This document shows positions 18,153 to 27,900 of a stretch of 64,000 nt of DNA, piece by piece; within the stretch, counting starts at the first letter, position 1; each line of letters opens with the position of its first letter. Position numbers and translations under genes: made by a program. Below the pieces are notes generated by a model, which saw nothing but the letters and a program-made list of their open reading frames with translations, searched no databases and was not told where the DNA came from. This DNA is from Bacteroidota bacterium (GTDB lineage Bacteria > Bacteroidota > Bacteroidia > B-17B0 > Aurantibacillaceae), in the NCBI GenBank assembly GCA_013697245.1, contig JACCXH010000001.1, positions 1 to 64,000 of the forward strand, written 5' to 3'.

Positions 18153-20177
18153 ATGCAGTTCACTTCAAAAATTTACACCTTTAGCCTGTTAACAATTTTA
18201 TTTTTCTCAAATTGTAAACGAAATTCTTTTGAAGTAGAAAAATTCAATCCACTTAGCAATTACAACACAAAAAAAAACGATTCCACTTTTTTAATTACAA
18301 CAGACCTTAGTAATTCTGTACTTTATGGAATAGAAATACCAACGGTAAAACAACTTCCAAATGGCAAATTTACTTTTGAGTTCTCCATAAAAAATAACGG
18401 AGCTCCTCAACAATTTTTTTATAAATTATATTATCAGAATGAATCTTATAAATGGGAGAATGGCGATTCGTTAGATACCGAGAACTTTTATGGCAGTTGG
18501 GACGTTGTTGAAATGGAATATAAGTCTACACCCATTATTGAAAAAGAGTTGGCTGTAAAAGATAGTTTTAGGATAATTGGCAACCCCCGTGACGAAAAAT
18601 TATATTATGGCGCCGATCCTGAAAAAACATTTATGAACGATTCGCTACTGAAAGGTTTTATTAAAAAAGTTAATTCAGAAAGCGATTGGGTTGAAAGTAT
18701 TAAACAAAAAGCAATAGGAAACAAGATCTCGATAGAAGAACAAACGTATTTGGAAGCCCTCTGGTCTATCGACAATAGCTTTCAAACCGATTCGGTTTAT
18801 AACAATCGTTATAAACGAAACCCACGTATGGGCAATTATAAATTCTTATTAGTGGTGTGTGATGGAGTTGGCTTATCTAAAATTCCGGATGACGTTAAAA
18901 GTATCGGCAAAAAAAACGAGAAAGGTAATTTTACAAACCCCTTCACTTATTTTTTAATGAACGAAGGTAAAAACTTAGAAGGCACAAAAGTAATGCTTGC
19001 CAAACAGCAACTGGCCGTTAGTTCCAGCCTTGATCTTGGTTCAGGGCTTTATGTAGATAAGTTAAAGATCAACAGTTCAAAGATCAATACTTCTGCTTTT
19101 AAACCAAATTGCAATACTTCCGAAACTTTGCGCCGCACAGCGCATTTCTCACAATATTTCCACCACATAAATAAAACTATCGAATTTGTAAATGTAAAAG
19201 AGATACGTGATGTGATCGCAGAAAATTTTACACGCGAGCAATACGCAGATCTTATTAGTTCGTATGGTAAAAGCAAAAACTTTATTCATACATATAGCAG
19301 TGTAACAGATTGTCCATGTAAAACGGTAACTTCCGATAATGATTCAAAAGCCATTACAATTTTTAATCCTGCCAATGCACCAAACGAATTTAAGAAAGAG
19401 CATGTTGGCGTTATTTCACGTATTGGTTTTACGTATGGTAAATGGTGCGCAAAAATAAAATTCCCAAAAATAATGTCAAAAGATAATGTTTGGAATGGTC
19501 TAACAACTGCATTTTGGTTGATCTTCCAGGCCGATTCAAAATGGAACATGCGCCGCATTTGTAAATCGGATGTGGGTTATATTCCAAAACAATTTCCGGA
19601 TGATGAAGGATCAGTAAAAGAAGCAAGGCCGCAGGTAACTTATTCTGAGATCGATTTTGAGATCTTAAAAGAATCTAAATACTGGACCAAATCAGCGTAT
19701 AATAACGGAGATAATTACCCGAAGGAAGACGCGTCAAAAAATAATGATCTTACTATTTGTTGCACCAATTGGGATATGGGTTGCCAGCAACCAAAAAATT
19801 ATGTTATTGGTGCAAAAAAAATAAATGTCGATGGAAAAGAAATAGAATTTTGTCGATGGAATTATTTTAATAAACTGGTTACATCAAAAGTATCAGCGCC
19901 GCATGAAGAAGTATTTAATGATGATTTTTATTATTTTGAGATCGATTGGCAGCCGCAACGTATCATTTGGCGCATTGGAAAAGATAAGAATAATTTAAAG
20001 GAGATTTGTAGTATGAATAATGAAATGACAAGTATTCCAAACAACCAAATGCTAATGGTGATGTCGCAGGAGTTTCATTACCAGGAATGGTGGCCAACAG
20101 CCCCCTTCCAGCAAAATTACACACCTTTTCCTAAAAACGACTTGGTCGGAAAATTATTGGAGGTAGAGATTCGGTAA
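18153..20177 (+). CDS. GH16-like glycoside hydrolase lipoprotein
   Basis: A 674-residue lipoprotein: hydrophobic signal with Cys21 in LFFSNCKR, a relaxed Bacteroidota lipobox. The N-terminal half is uncharacterised and includes, at residues ~165-207, a short helical module (WVESIKQKA then ISIEEQ) that recurs twice in the protein two genes downstream. The C-terminal ~260 residues fit a GH16-type concanavalin-like fold: ISRIGFTYGKWCAKIKFP, AFWLIF, then SEIDFEIL. The EIDFE core (Glu499, Asp501, Glu503) is the GH16 catalytic signature (nucleophile, assisting Asp, acid/base). FEIDWQPQRIIWRI follows, as in that family. GH16 enzymes cleave beta-glucans, agars and related polymers; the substrate here is unknown. 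The stop overlaps the AlgI-like start (TAATG), so a role in trimming or releasing the acetylated polysaccharide is inferred. Confidence 0.85.
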   Translation: MQFTSKIYTFSLLTILFFSNCKRNSFEVEKFNPLSNYNTKKNDSTFLITTDLSNSVLYGIEIPTVKQLPNGKFTFEFSIKNNGAPQQFFYKLYYQNESYKWENGDSLDTENFYGSWDVVEMEYKSTPIIEKELAVKDSFRIIGNPRDEKLYYGADPEKTFMNDSLLKGFIKKVNSESDWVESIKQKAIGNKISIEEQTYLEALWSIDNSFQTDSVYNNRYKRNPRMGNYKFLLVVCDGVGLSKIPDDVKSIGKKNEKGNFTNPFTYFLMNEGKNLEGTKVMLAKQQLAVSSSLDLGSGLYVDKLKINSSKINTSAFKPNCNTSETLRRTAHFSQYFHHINKTIEFVNVKEIRDVIAENFTREQYADLISSYGKSKNFIHTYSSVTDCPCKTVTSDNDSKAITIFNPANAPNEFKKEHVGVISRIGFTYGKWCAKIKFPKIMSKDNVWNGLTTAFWLIFQADSKWNMRRICKSDVGYIPKQFPDDEGSVKEARPQVTYSEIDFEILKESKYWTKSAYNNGDNYPKEDASKNNDLTICCTNWDMGCQQPKNYVIGAKKINVDGKEIEFCRWNYFNKLVTSKVSAPHEEVFNDDFYYFEIDWQPQRIIWRIGKDKNNLKEICSMNNEMTSIPNNQMLMVMSQEFHYQEWWPTAPFQQNYTPFPKNDLVGKLLEVEIR

Positions 20178-21604
20178 TGGTATTTAGCAGCATCATATTT
20201 TTACTTTATTTTTTCCCGATCGTATTTATACTTTATTTTTTGCTGCACAATAAAGTAAAGAATGCTTTTTTACTTATTGTAAGTATTTTGTTTTACATGT
20301 GGGGCGCGCCAAAATTTATTTTCGCGATTTTAATTACAACCTGTTTGGATTTCTTTTTGGTTAAAACAATGTCCAACTCTTCTTCTGAGAAAAAGCGAAA
20401 ATTATTCCTTGTACTTTCGTTAAGTTTAAATGTAGGCATGTTATTTTATTTTAAATACTGCAATTTCTTTATTGATAATGCCAATGCCATTTTAGGTGTG
20501 TTTACAACCAAACAAGTTCATTGGGCCGATATTGTTCTACCAATCGGTATTTCATTCTATACCTTCGAAAGTTTAACGTATGTAGTAGATGTATATAGAC
20601 GTGTACACAAGCCACTTGATAATTTTTGGGATTACCAACTCTATATTATTTTGTTTCCGAAATTAATCGCGGGCCCAATTATTCGGTATCACGAACTTTC
20701 CGATCAAATAAAAGGTAGAATTGGCAAAGAAACCATTGATGGCGCGCTTACAGGTTTTTACCGATTTATTATTGGTTTAAGTAAAAAGGTTTTAATTGCC
20801 AATACTATGGCTGCCTTTGCCGATCAGGTATTTAATACAAAAATCGCCGAATTAAATACATCAATGGCCTGGTTGGGAATGTTTGCTTATACCTTTCAGA
20901 TCTATTTTGATTTTAGCGGTTATAGTGATATGGCCATTGGTATGGGAAAAATGCTGGGCTTTAAATTCCCCGAGAATTTTAATAATCCTTACACTTCTTT
21001 AAGCATTACCGAATTTTGGCGCAGGTGGCACATGACATTAGGCGCCTGGATGAAAAATTATTTATACATCCCTTTAGGAGGTAACCGGGTAAATTCTAAA
21101 ATGAAATTATTTTTTAATTTATGGTTGGTGTTTTTAATATCAGGGTTTTGGCATGGTGCCGCGTGGACCTTTATTTTTTGGGGAATATACCATGGCCTAT
21201 TATTAATTGCTGAACGTTTATTTTTATTAAAAATTTATGCTAAGCTTCCAAAGTTCATCCCACTTATTATCACATTTTTATTAGTAGCTGTTGGCTGGGT
21301 ATTTTTTAGGGCCGATTCTTTTAAAGGCGCTGTTCTATTTGTAAAAAAATTAGTTTCATTTAATTCTAACATTAATTACATTTACATTAATAGCGAAATT
21401 GTATTTTATTTTACGCTTGCAATTTTATTTTCGTTCATCACATTAACATCAGTAGGTAAAAAATTACAGGAGCGTATCTTCTTTTCAAATTATTCTCCTG
21501 TAGGTTATATTGTAGCTACCTTATGCAGTATTACTTTATTTTATTATTGTGTAGCTTCTATTTCATCCAGTACGTTTAACCCTTTTATTTATTTTAGATT
21601 TTAA
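20177..21604 (+). CDS. AlgI-type MBOAT polysaccharide O-acyltransferase
   Basis: A 475-residue polytopic membrane protein of the MBOAT family. The signature EFWRRWHMTLGAWMKNYLYI (His285) and ISGFWHGAAWTFIFWG (His326, corresponding to the essential MBOAT histidine) are both present, with about ten hydrophobic segments. AlgI-type proteins carry acetyl groups across the inner membrane and pass them to a periplasmic SGNH partner that acetylates an exopolysaccharide. That partner is encoded immediately downstream with a 1-bp overlap (TAATG), and the same overlap joins the upstream GH16-like gene. Length is normal for the family. The acceptor polymer is unknown. Confidence 0.93.
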   Translation: MVFSSIIFLLYFFPIVFILYFLLHNKVKNAFLLIVSILFYMWGAPKFIFAILITTCLDFFLVKTMSNSSSEKKRKLFLVLSLSLNVGMLFYFKYCNFFIDNANAILGVFTTKQVHWADIVLPIGISFYTFESLTYVVDVYRRVHKPLDNFWDYQLYIILFPKLIAGPIIRYHELSDQIKGRIGKETIDGALTGFYRFIIGLSKKVLIANTMAAFADQVFNTKIAELNTSMAWLGMFAYTFQIYFDFSGYSDMAIGMGKMLGFKFPENFNNPYTSLSITEFWRRWHMTLGAWMKNYLYIPLGGNRVNSKMKLFFNLWLVFLISGFWHGAAWTFIFWGIYHGLLLIAERLFLLKIYAKLPKFIPLIITFLLVAVGWVFFRADSFKGAVLFVKKLVSFNSNINYIYINSEIVFYFTLAILFSFITLTSVGKKLQERIFFSNYSPVGYIVATLCSITLFYYCVASISSSTFNPFIYFRF

Positions 21605-23031
21605 TGCAAACAACTTTAAAATACATATTAGGTTTTATAATTGCCATTGCATTATTGCTGCCAATACTGCAATCTAATTTCGAACTTATAGAGTTAAAAC
21701 CTTTAGAAGCTATTACCGTTGCGCAAAAGCCTGAATTTAAAAAAGAAAATTATTGGCGCCTTAACTGGCAGGAAAATTACGCCACGTATTTAAACGATAA
21801 TTTTGGCTTCAGGCCTTGGTTAATTCGTTTTTATAACGAGTTTCAAATGACTTTATTTAAAACAACCAAAGCGCCGGGTGTTGTTGTTGGTAAAAATGGC
21901 GAACTTTTTATTGAATCGTACATTGATGACTATATAGGAAGAAACTTTATTGGTAATTCAAAGATCAATGAGCAGGCTTTAAAGTTAAAAGCGGTGCAGG
22001 ATTCTCTGAAAGCCCGTGGTAAAGATCTTATTGTTGTTTTTGCACCAGGCAAGGCCTCTTTTTATCCTGAATTAATTCCGGATAGATATTTGAAGAAGAA
22101 AAAAGACAGTACAAATTATGTTTCTTTTGCCAATGCGTTTAAACAGAACGGTATCAATTTTATTGATATGAATAAATGGTTTGTAGATAATAAAACTAAA
22201 TTTAAACATAAGGTATATCCAAAATTTGGTACGCATTGGAATCATTATGGTATGTGTCTTGGATTAGACTCGATTATAAAATATATAGAGAAAAAGAGAA
22301 ACATCAACATGCCTGATTTTGATTTCTCGATCGTAAACTATAATACGGCTTTAAAAGGAAATGATTTTGATGTAGGTATTTTAACCAATTTACTTATTCC
22401 ATTAGATCCCGATCCAAATCCATACCCGATCTATAAATACAAGGCCGATGCCAATACTGTAAAGCCCGATGTATTGGTTGTTGGCGATAGTTATTGGTGG
22501 TGCCCTGTTGGCGACGACCTGCCGATACATTTTTTCAGGGAAGATGAATATTGGTTCTATAACAAAACGCAATTGGTGCATAACCAAAAACGCAAGGATG
22601 TAAAATTATTGAACCTAAGCGCTGCTTTAGCTCAAAGAGATGTGGTGTTATTAATTGCAACCGAAGCTACCTATTATATGTTCCCATATGGATTTGGCGA
22701 TGATGCTTATAAATTATATTGTAATGATAATAGTAAACGCATTAGCGAGATCATTGCGGATATGAAAAATAATAAAAGCTGGTATGAAAGTATTGTTGCA
22801 AAAGCACAAGAGAATAACATCGCCCTTGAAAAACAACTTAAACTGGATGCGGAATTTATTTTATGCACCGAGATCATCAACCCAAAAGAGACCGTTGAAC
22901 AAATTATTGACCGCATCCGAAACGATGTAAGTTGGATGAAAACCATCAAGAAAAAATCGGAAGATAAGAATATTACCATCGAACAACAGATCAAAGAAGA
23001 TGCACAATGGACCTTTGATAATAATAAATAA
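21604..23031 (+). CDS. AlgX/AlgJ-like SGNH O-acetyltransferase partner with two C-terminal helical modules
   Basis: A 475-residue protein with one N-terminal membrane segment (residues ~7-23) and a periplasmic SGNH-like domain. The nucleophile segment is VVGDSYWW (Ser296) and the His segment is FGTHWNHYG (His211). In characterised AlgX/AlgJ proteins an Asp lies two residues before the catalytic His (DxHW); here that position is Gly209, so the acidic residue is either supplied elsewhere or lost. After about residue 375 there are two copies of a ~40-residue helical module (SWYESIVAKAQENNI and SWMKTIKKKSEDKNI, each followed by an acidic/Gln-rich stretch), also found in the GH16-like protein. It overlaps the MBOAT gene by 1 bp, which fits a final acetyl-transfer step. 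Confidence 0.86.
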   Translation: MQTTLKYILGFIIAIALLLPILQSNFELIELKPLEAITVAQKPEFKKENYWRLNWQENYATYLNDNFGFRPWLIRFYNEFQMTLFKTTKAPGVVVGKNGELFIESYIDDYIGRNFIGNSKINEQALKLKAVQDSLKARGKDLIVVFAPGKASFYPELIPDRYLKKKKDSTNYVSFANAFKQNGINFIDMNKWFVDNKTKFKHKVYPKFGTHWNHYGMCLGLDSIIKYIEKKRNINMPDFDFSIVNYNTALKGNDFDVGILTNLLIPLDPDPNPYPIYKYKADANTVKPDVLVVGDSYWWCPVGDDLPIHFFREDEYWFYNKTQLVHNQKRKDVKLLNLSAALAQRDVVLLIATEATYYMFPYGFGDDAYKLYCNDNSKRISEIIADMKNNKSWYESIVAKAQENNIALEKQLKLDAEFILCTEIINPKETVEQIIDRIRNDVSWMKTIKKKSEDKNITIEQQIKEDAQWTFDNNK

Positions 23032-23089
23032 ATCTTTTATTTAACGTACATCTTTCGTTTTTTAGAATAAAAAAACATATCTTCATTTA

Positions 23090-24820
23090 ATGAAAAAAAT
23101 AATATTTCTCTTTTTCTTTTTTGGCACGCTAAATATTTTCGCAACGCACAATCGAGCTGGCGAGATTTTATATAAGCGTATACCGCCGTACACAACTTAT
23201 ACGTATTCTATAACCTTAATCCGATATACTGATCATGGAAATGGTATAGCGGACAGATGTGTTGATACACTTTACTTTGGAGATGGGCAAAAAGGTGTTG
23301 CCCCAAGGACAAATGGTGGAACGGGCCTTTGTAATGATTGCAGTCAATGTGGCGAAATTCTAATCAATGAACCGGGTTATGTTTTAAAGGAAAATATTTA
23401 TTCTATTACGCATACCTATTCCAGCCCCGGAACTTTTGTTGTTAGTTCATCAGACCCAAATAGAAATGGTGGAATAATAAATATTCCTAATTCAGTTAAC
23501 CAACCTTTTTATGTTGAATCGGTAATTGTCATTAATGGATCATTAGGAATAAACTCTTCTCCGGTTCTTACAAATCTACCTGCAGACAAAGGCTTTGTCA
23601 ATACTTGTTATTATCATAACCCGGGAGCGTTTGATGCAGATGGCGATAGTTTATCGTATCAACTTATTGCATGTAAAAACGCTTCAAACCAAAATATACC
23701 CGGGTATTTTTTCCCACCTTTCGCTCCAGGTGGCACATTTAGTATTAGCCCTACAAATGGATCGCTGGTTTGGTGTACGCCGCAAAGCCAAGGGGAATAT
23801 AACATTGCTATTTTGGTGACAGAATGGCGTAAGATAAATTGTACAGGGCCATACCTGTTTATGGGTTCAGTTATGCGCGACATGCAAGCAGTGATTAATA
23901 ATGGAACTTCAGCTTTTATATCTGTCTCTTCAATTATAGACACTTGCGTTGTGGCCGGAACGGTATTTAATAAAACCTTTACAGTAACTAATAATAATCA
24001 AACCAATCTAACATTGATAGGTTCAGCCGCAAATAAAAGTAATTTACCATTGGCTACACTAAGTTCTACAACAGGTATTAATAGTTTTAATAGTTCTGTT
24101 GTATGGAATACAAATTGTGCTCATGCGCAAAATAATTCGCATAAAATTGTTTATTACGCTGAGCAAGTAAATACGCCAAGACAAAAAATTTATAGCCAGT
24201 TTAATTTAAAAGTTGTACCTCCGGCGCCAGTTATTGTAAGTGTTACTACTCCAACAAATCATGTTGTTTTAACATGGAAAAAAGTAAATGGTTGTAATAA
24301 TATTAAAGGTTACTACATATATCGCAAGGTTGGCACAAATTCATGGTCACATTCAAGTTGCGAAACTGGCGTTCCTTCATATGCGGGTTTTACTTTAATT
24401 GGTTATAAAATCCCTACCGATACCGTTTATGATGATGGCCTTTTTAATCCGGTTGCAAATGGTTCAACAGGAAATTATATAGTAACTACCTTAATGAAAG
24501 ATTGTTTGGAAAGTTTTGCCGATACAATTAAAACAGTTTCTTTTATTGTGGGATTAAAGGAAAATAAATTAAACGAAAATGACCTGTCTGTTTATCCAAA
24601 TCCGTTTTTAAATAATCTACAGATAGACCTTCAGGCATTAACCTTTGAAAAAGTAGAAAGCACTTTGTATTCAATAGATGGCAAACGTATTAAAAGTCAG
24701 GTGGATAAAAACTGCAAAGGTTATTTAACCTTAAACACTGTTGATTTGGATGCAGGAATATACTTCTTGTACCTTAAAACCGAAAAAGGGACTCTTGTTA
24801 AAAAAGTGATAAGGCAATAG
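23090..24820 (+). CDS. Secreted protein with T9SS type A sorting domain
   Basis: A 576-residue secreted protein. The signal peptide (residues 1-18) is followed by THNRAGEILYKR, an opening seen in many Bacteroidota extracellular proteins, and a Cys-rich N-terminal region (LCNDCSQCGE). A PKD/cadherin-like part contains FDADGDSLSYQL, and a fibronectin-like segment lies near residues 375-480. The last ~75 residues (from LSVYPNPF, ending VKKVIRQ) are a type A T9SS sorting domain. Nothing enzymatic is visible, so a structural or adhesive surface role is inferred. It starts 58 bp after the polysaccharide cassette and may be transcribed with it. Confidence 0.88.
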   Translation: MKKIIFLFFFFGTLNIFATHNRAGEILYKRIPPYTTYTYSITLIRYTDHGNGIADRCVDTLYFGDGQKGVAPRTNGGTGLCNDCSQCGEILINEPGYVLKENIYSITHTYSSPGTFVVSSSDPNRNGGIINIPNSVNQPFYVESVIVINGSLGINSSPVLTNLPADKGFVNTCYYHNPGAFDADGDSLSYQLIACKNASNQNIPGYFFPPFAPGGTFSISPTNGSLVWCTPQSQGEYNIAILVTEWRKINCTGPYLFMGSVMRDMQAVINNGTSAFISVSSIIDTCVVAGTVFNKTFTVTNNNQTNLTLIGSAANKSNLPLATLSSTTGINSFNSSVVWNTNCAHAQNNSHKIVYYAEQVNTPRQKIYSQFNLKVVPPAPVIVSVTTPTNHVVLTWKKVNGCNNIKGYYIYRKVGTNSWSHSSCETGVPSYAGFTLIGYKIPTDTVYDDGLFNPVANGSTGNYIVTTLMKDCLESFADTIKTVSFIVGLKENKLNENDLSVYPNPFLNNLQIDLQALTFEKVESTLYSIDGKRIKSQVDKNCKGYLTLNTVDLDAGIYFLYLKTEKGTLVKKVIRQ

Positions 24821-24876
24821 ACTTCCGGATTGACCTTCTTTAACAATTTTAACCTTTAAAAACCCACCTGCTTTGC

Positions 24877-24884
24877 TATATTTG
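24877..24884 (+). promoter_or_regulatory. Candidate Bacteroidota -7 promoter element
   Basis: TATATTTG fits TAnnTTTG exactly, 73 bp before the DUF4175 start, and would give a leader of roughly 65 nt. The -33 side is weak (only a T-rich stretch). Two tiny reading frames lie in the leader; one of 10 codons (24925-24957) ends immediately before the ATG. Confidence 0.45.
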
Positions 24885-24957
24885 TGTAACACTTTACGTG
24901 GTTTTTTGTTATGAACCTGTATTTATGGAAATAACCAAAAAAAGCATCTCAATATAA

Positions 24958-27900
24958 ATGCAGAACTCAGAGAACATACTTATTCAAAAGCTCGACGAAT
25001 TTATTCGCCGTTATTATAAAAATCAATTAATTAAAGGTACTTTATATTCAAGTGGTATTTTATTGGCTGCATTCCTATCAGTTGTTTTTTTAGAATATTT
25101 TGGTGAGTTCAATACCCTTGTTCGTGGTGTTTTATTTTTTAGCTTTTTATCATCAACACTTTTTATACTCGCAAAGTACATTGCAACACCTTTACTTAAA
25201 TTAAACAAGATCGGTAATATAATTTCTTACGACCAGGCTGCAGGAATTATTGGCAACCATTTTACCAATGTGCAGGATAAATTACTAAACGTTTTACAAT
25301 TACAAAATAACAAATTGCTTTCCGGTTCGGACGAATTGCTCTTAGCCGGTATCAATCAAAAAATAAACGAGCTCAAGCCTGTTCCCTTTACAACCGCGGT
25401 TAACATAAACGAAAATAAAAAGTATTTAAAATATGTGCTTCCCCTTTTAATTTTCACTACCGGCGTTTGTATCATCTGGCCGCAAATAATTTCTAAAAGC
25501 GCGCAGCGTTTGGTTCATTACCAAACCTATTACGAAAAAGAAATGCCTTTTCAATTTACCATCCAAAATAAGAACCTGCAAGCATTACAAACGCAGGATT
25601 ATAACCTGGATGTGAAAATTACCGGTAACCAATTACCAAACGATGTATATATCAACATCAATGGTATCGAATATAAATTAGATAAAGAAAGCAACACACA
25701 GTTTAAATATACCTTCTCCAACCTTCAGTCTAACACTACTTTTCAATTAGACGCTGCGGGCTTTACATCGAAAGAATATGAATTAAAAGTATTGCCAAAA
25801 CCAACTTTAATGCAATTTAATTTGCAGTTAATTTATCCGGCATACCTAAACAAGCCAAATGAGAATATTGCCAATACCGGCGATTTGCAGATACCGCAAG
25901 GCACAAAGGTTAATTGGGTATTTAATACCAAAAATACAGATCAGTTACAGATCCGATTTAGCGATAGTTTAGCCTCCCCTCAAAAAAATAATACCAATCA
26001 ATTTCAATTCTCGCGAAAATTTATTCAAAGTAATAGTTACACCATTAAAGCTATTAATCAATTTGTTTTAAATGCTTCCGACTCGGTTAATTATAGCGTG
26101 AATGTATTGCCTGATCAATATCCAACAATTGATGTGAGTGAAAAACTGGATTCCTTAAACCCTAAGAATATTTATTTTAGCGGGCAAATAAAAGACGATT
26201 ATGGTTTTAACCGCTTAACTTTTCACTATAAAAAGTTAGGGACGGATAGTACCGGTAAATCAACAGAAACAAATGGTAGTTATCCCATCATGGTTAGTAA
26301 AGGCCAGGTTGCCCAGCCTTATTTTTATTTTTTAGATGCGGCGCAATTTGATCTGCAGCCCGGCGATAAAATTGAATATTATTTTGAAGTATTTGATAAC
26401 GATGGTGTAAATGGCGCCAAATCTGCAAAAACGCAGCTAATGGTTTTTAAAGCCCCAACCAAAGATGAAATTAACGAGAACACCGAAAAAAATAATACCG
26501 AGATAAAAAAAGATCTTGAAGAAAGTATTAAAAAAGCGCAGCAGCTTCAAAAAGAGGTAAATGAATTGTCGAAAAAAATAAACGACAAAAAACAATTAGG
26601 TTACGAAGAGAAAAAGAAACTGGAAGATCTTTTAAAGAAACAGAACGAACTTCAAAATAAGATCGAAGAACTAAAACAAGAGAATAAACAAAACAACCAG
26701 CAGCAGAATGAGTTCTCAAAAACGGACGAATCTATAATGGAAAAACAAAAACAATTAGAACAATTGTTTGAGAATGTGATGACACCGGAAATGAAAAAAT
26801 TATTTGATGAACTGAATAAGATGTTAGAAAAACTGGATAAGAACGAGATCCAACAAAAATTAGAGGATATGAAACTCTCTAATAAAGATATTGAAAAAGA
26901 ATTGGACAGAAACCTTGAAGCCTTTAAACAGTTGGAAGTTGAGAAAAAAATGCAGGATGCCATTGATAAATTAGATGAACTAAAAAAGAAAGAAGACGAG
27001 CTGAACAAAGAAACGGAGAATAAAAAAGAAGATAAAAAAACTGACGATAAGAGTCAGGACAAAAAAGACGACAAGAATCAAGACAAAAAATCTGATGGCA
27101 AAAATTCAGATAAAAAGGATGATAAGAATTCTGACAAAAAGGATGACAAAAAGAATCAGGATAACAAAGACAATAAAAAGCCGGATACAAAAGAATTAGA
27201 AAAAAAGCAGGAAGATATTGCCAAACAATTTGAAGAACTTAAAAAAGACCTCAAAGAACTTGAACAAAAAAATAAAGAATTAGAACAGCCAAACACCTTA
27301 CCAAAGACTGAGGAAAAGCAAAACGAGATCAGCAAAGAAATGAAGAACAGTTCTGAACAATTAAGTAAGAACAGTAAAAAAGATGCCGCCAAATCTCAAA
27401 AATCTGCCAGCGAAAAAATGCAAGAGATGAAAGAGGAGATGGAAAACTCAATGGAGTCAAGCGAAAAAGAACAGGCGGAAGAAAATGCGGAAGCCTTACG
27501 CCAGATCTTAGAAAATTTGGTTAACCTTTCTTTCGCGCAGGAAGAATTAATTAAACAATTACCAAAAACGCGTATCGACAATCCGCAATATGTAACTATT
27601 CCTAAACAACAAAATAAATTAAAAGACGATAGCAAAATTATTGAAGATAGTTTGTTGGCATTAAGTAAACGCGCGCCACAAATTAGTGCAATTGTTAACC
27701 GCGAAATAAATGCGATCAATTTAAACATGAACAAAACTGTGCAGGCCCTAGCCGATAGAAATACCGGCGAAGGTACCATGCGCATGCAAACTACCATGAC
27801 CTCTGTAAATAACCTGGCTCTTTTATTGAACGAATCGTTGGAACAAATGCAAAAGCAAATGAAACAACAGCAACAGCAAAAAGGCAGTAGCGGTAAATGT

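Noticed and set aside
24925-24957. Ten-codon reading frame ending immediately before the DUF4175 start
   Set aside because: Too short to separate from chance; no ribosome binding site or conserved peptide motif. It could be a leader but nothing supports it.
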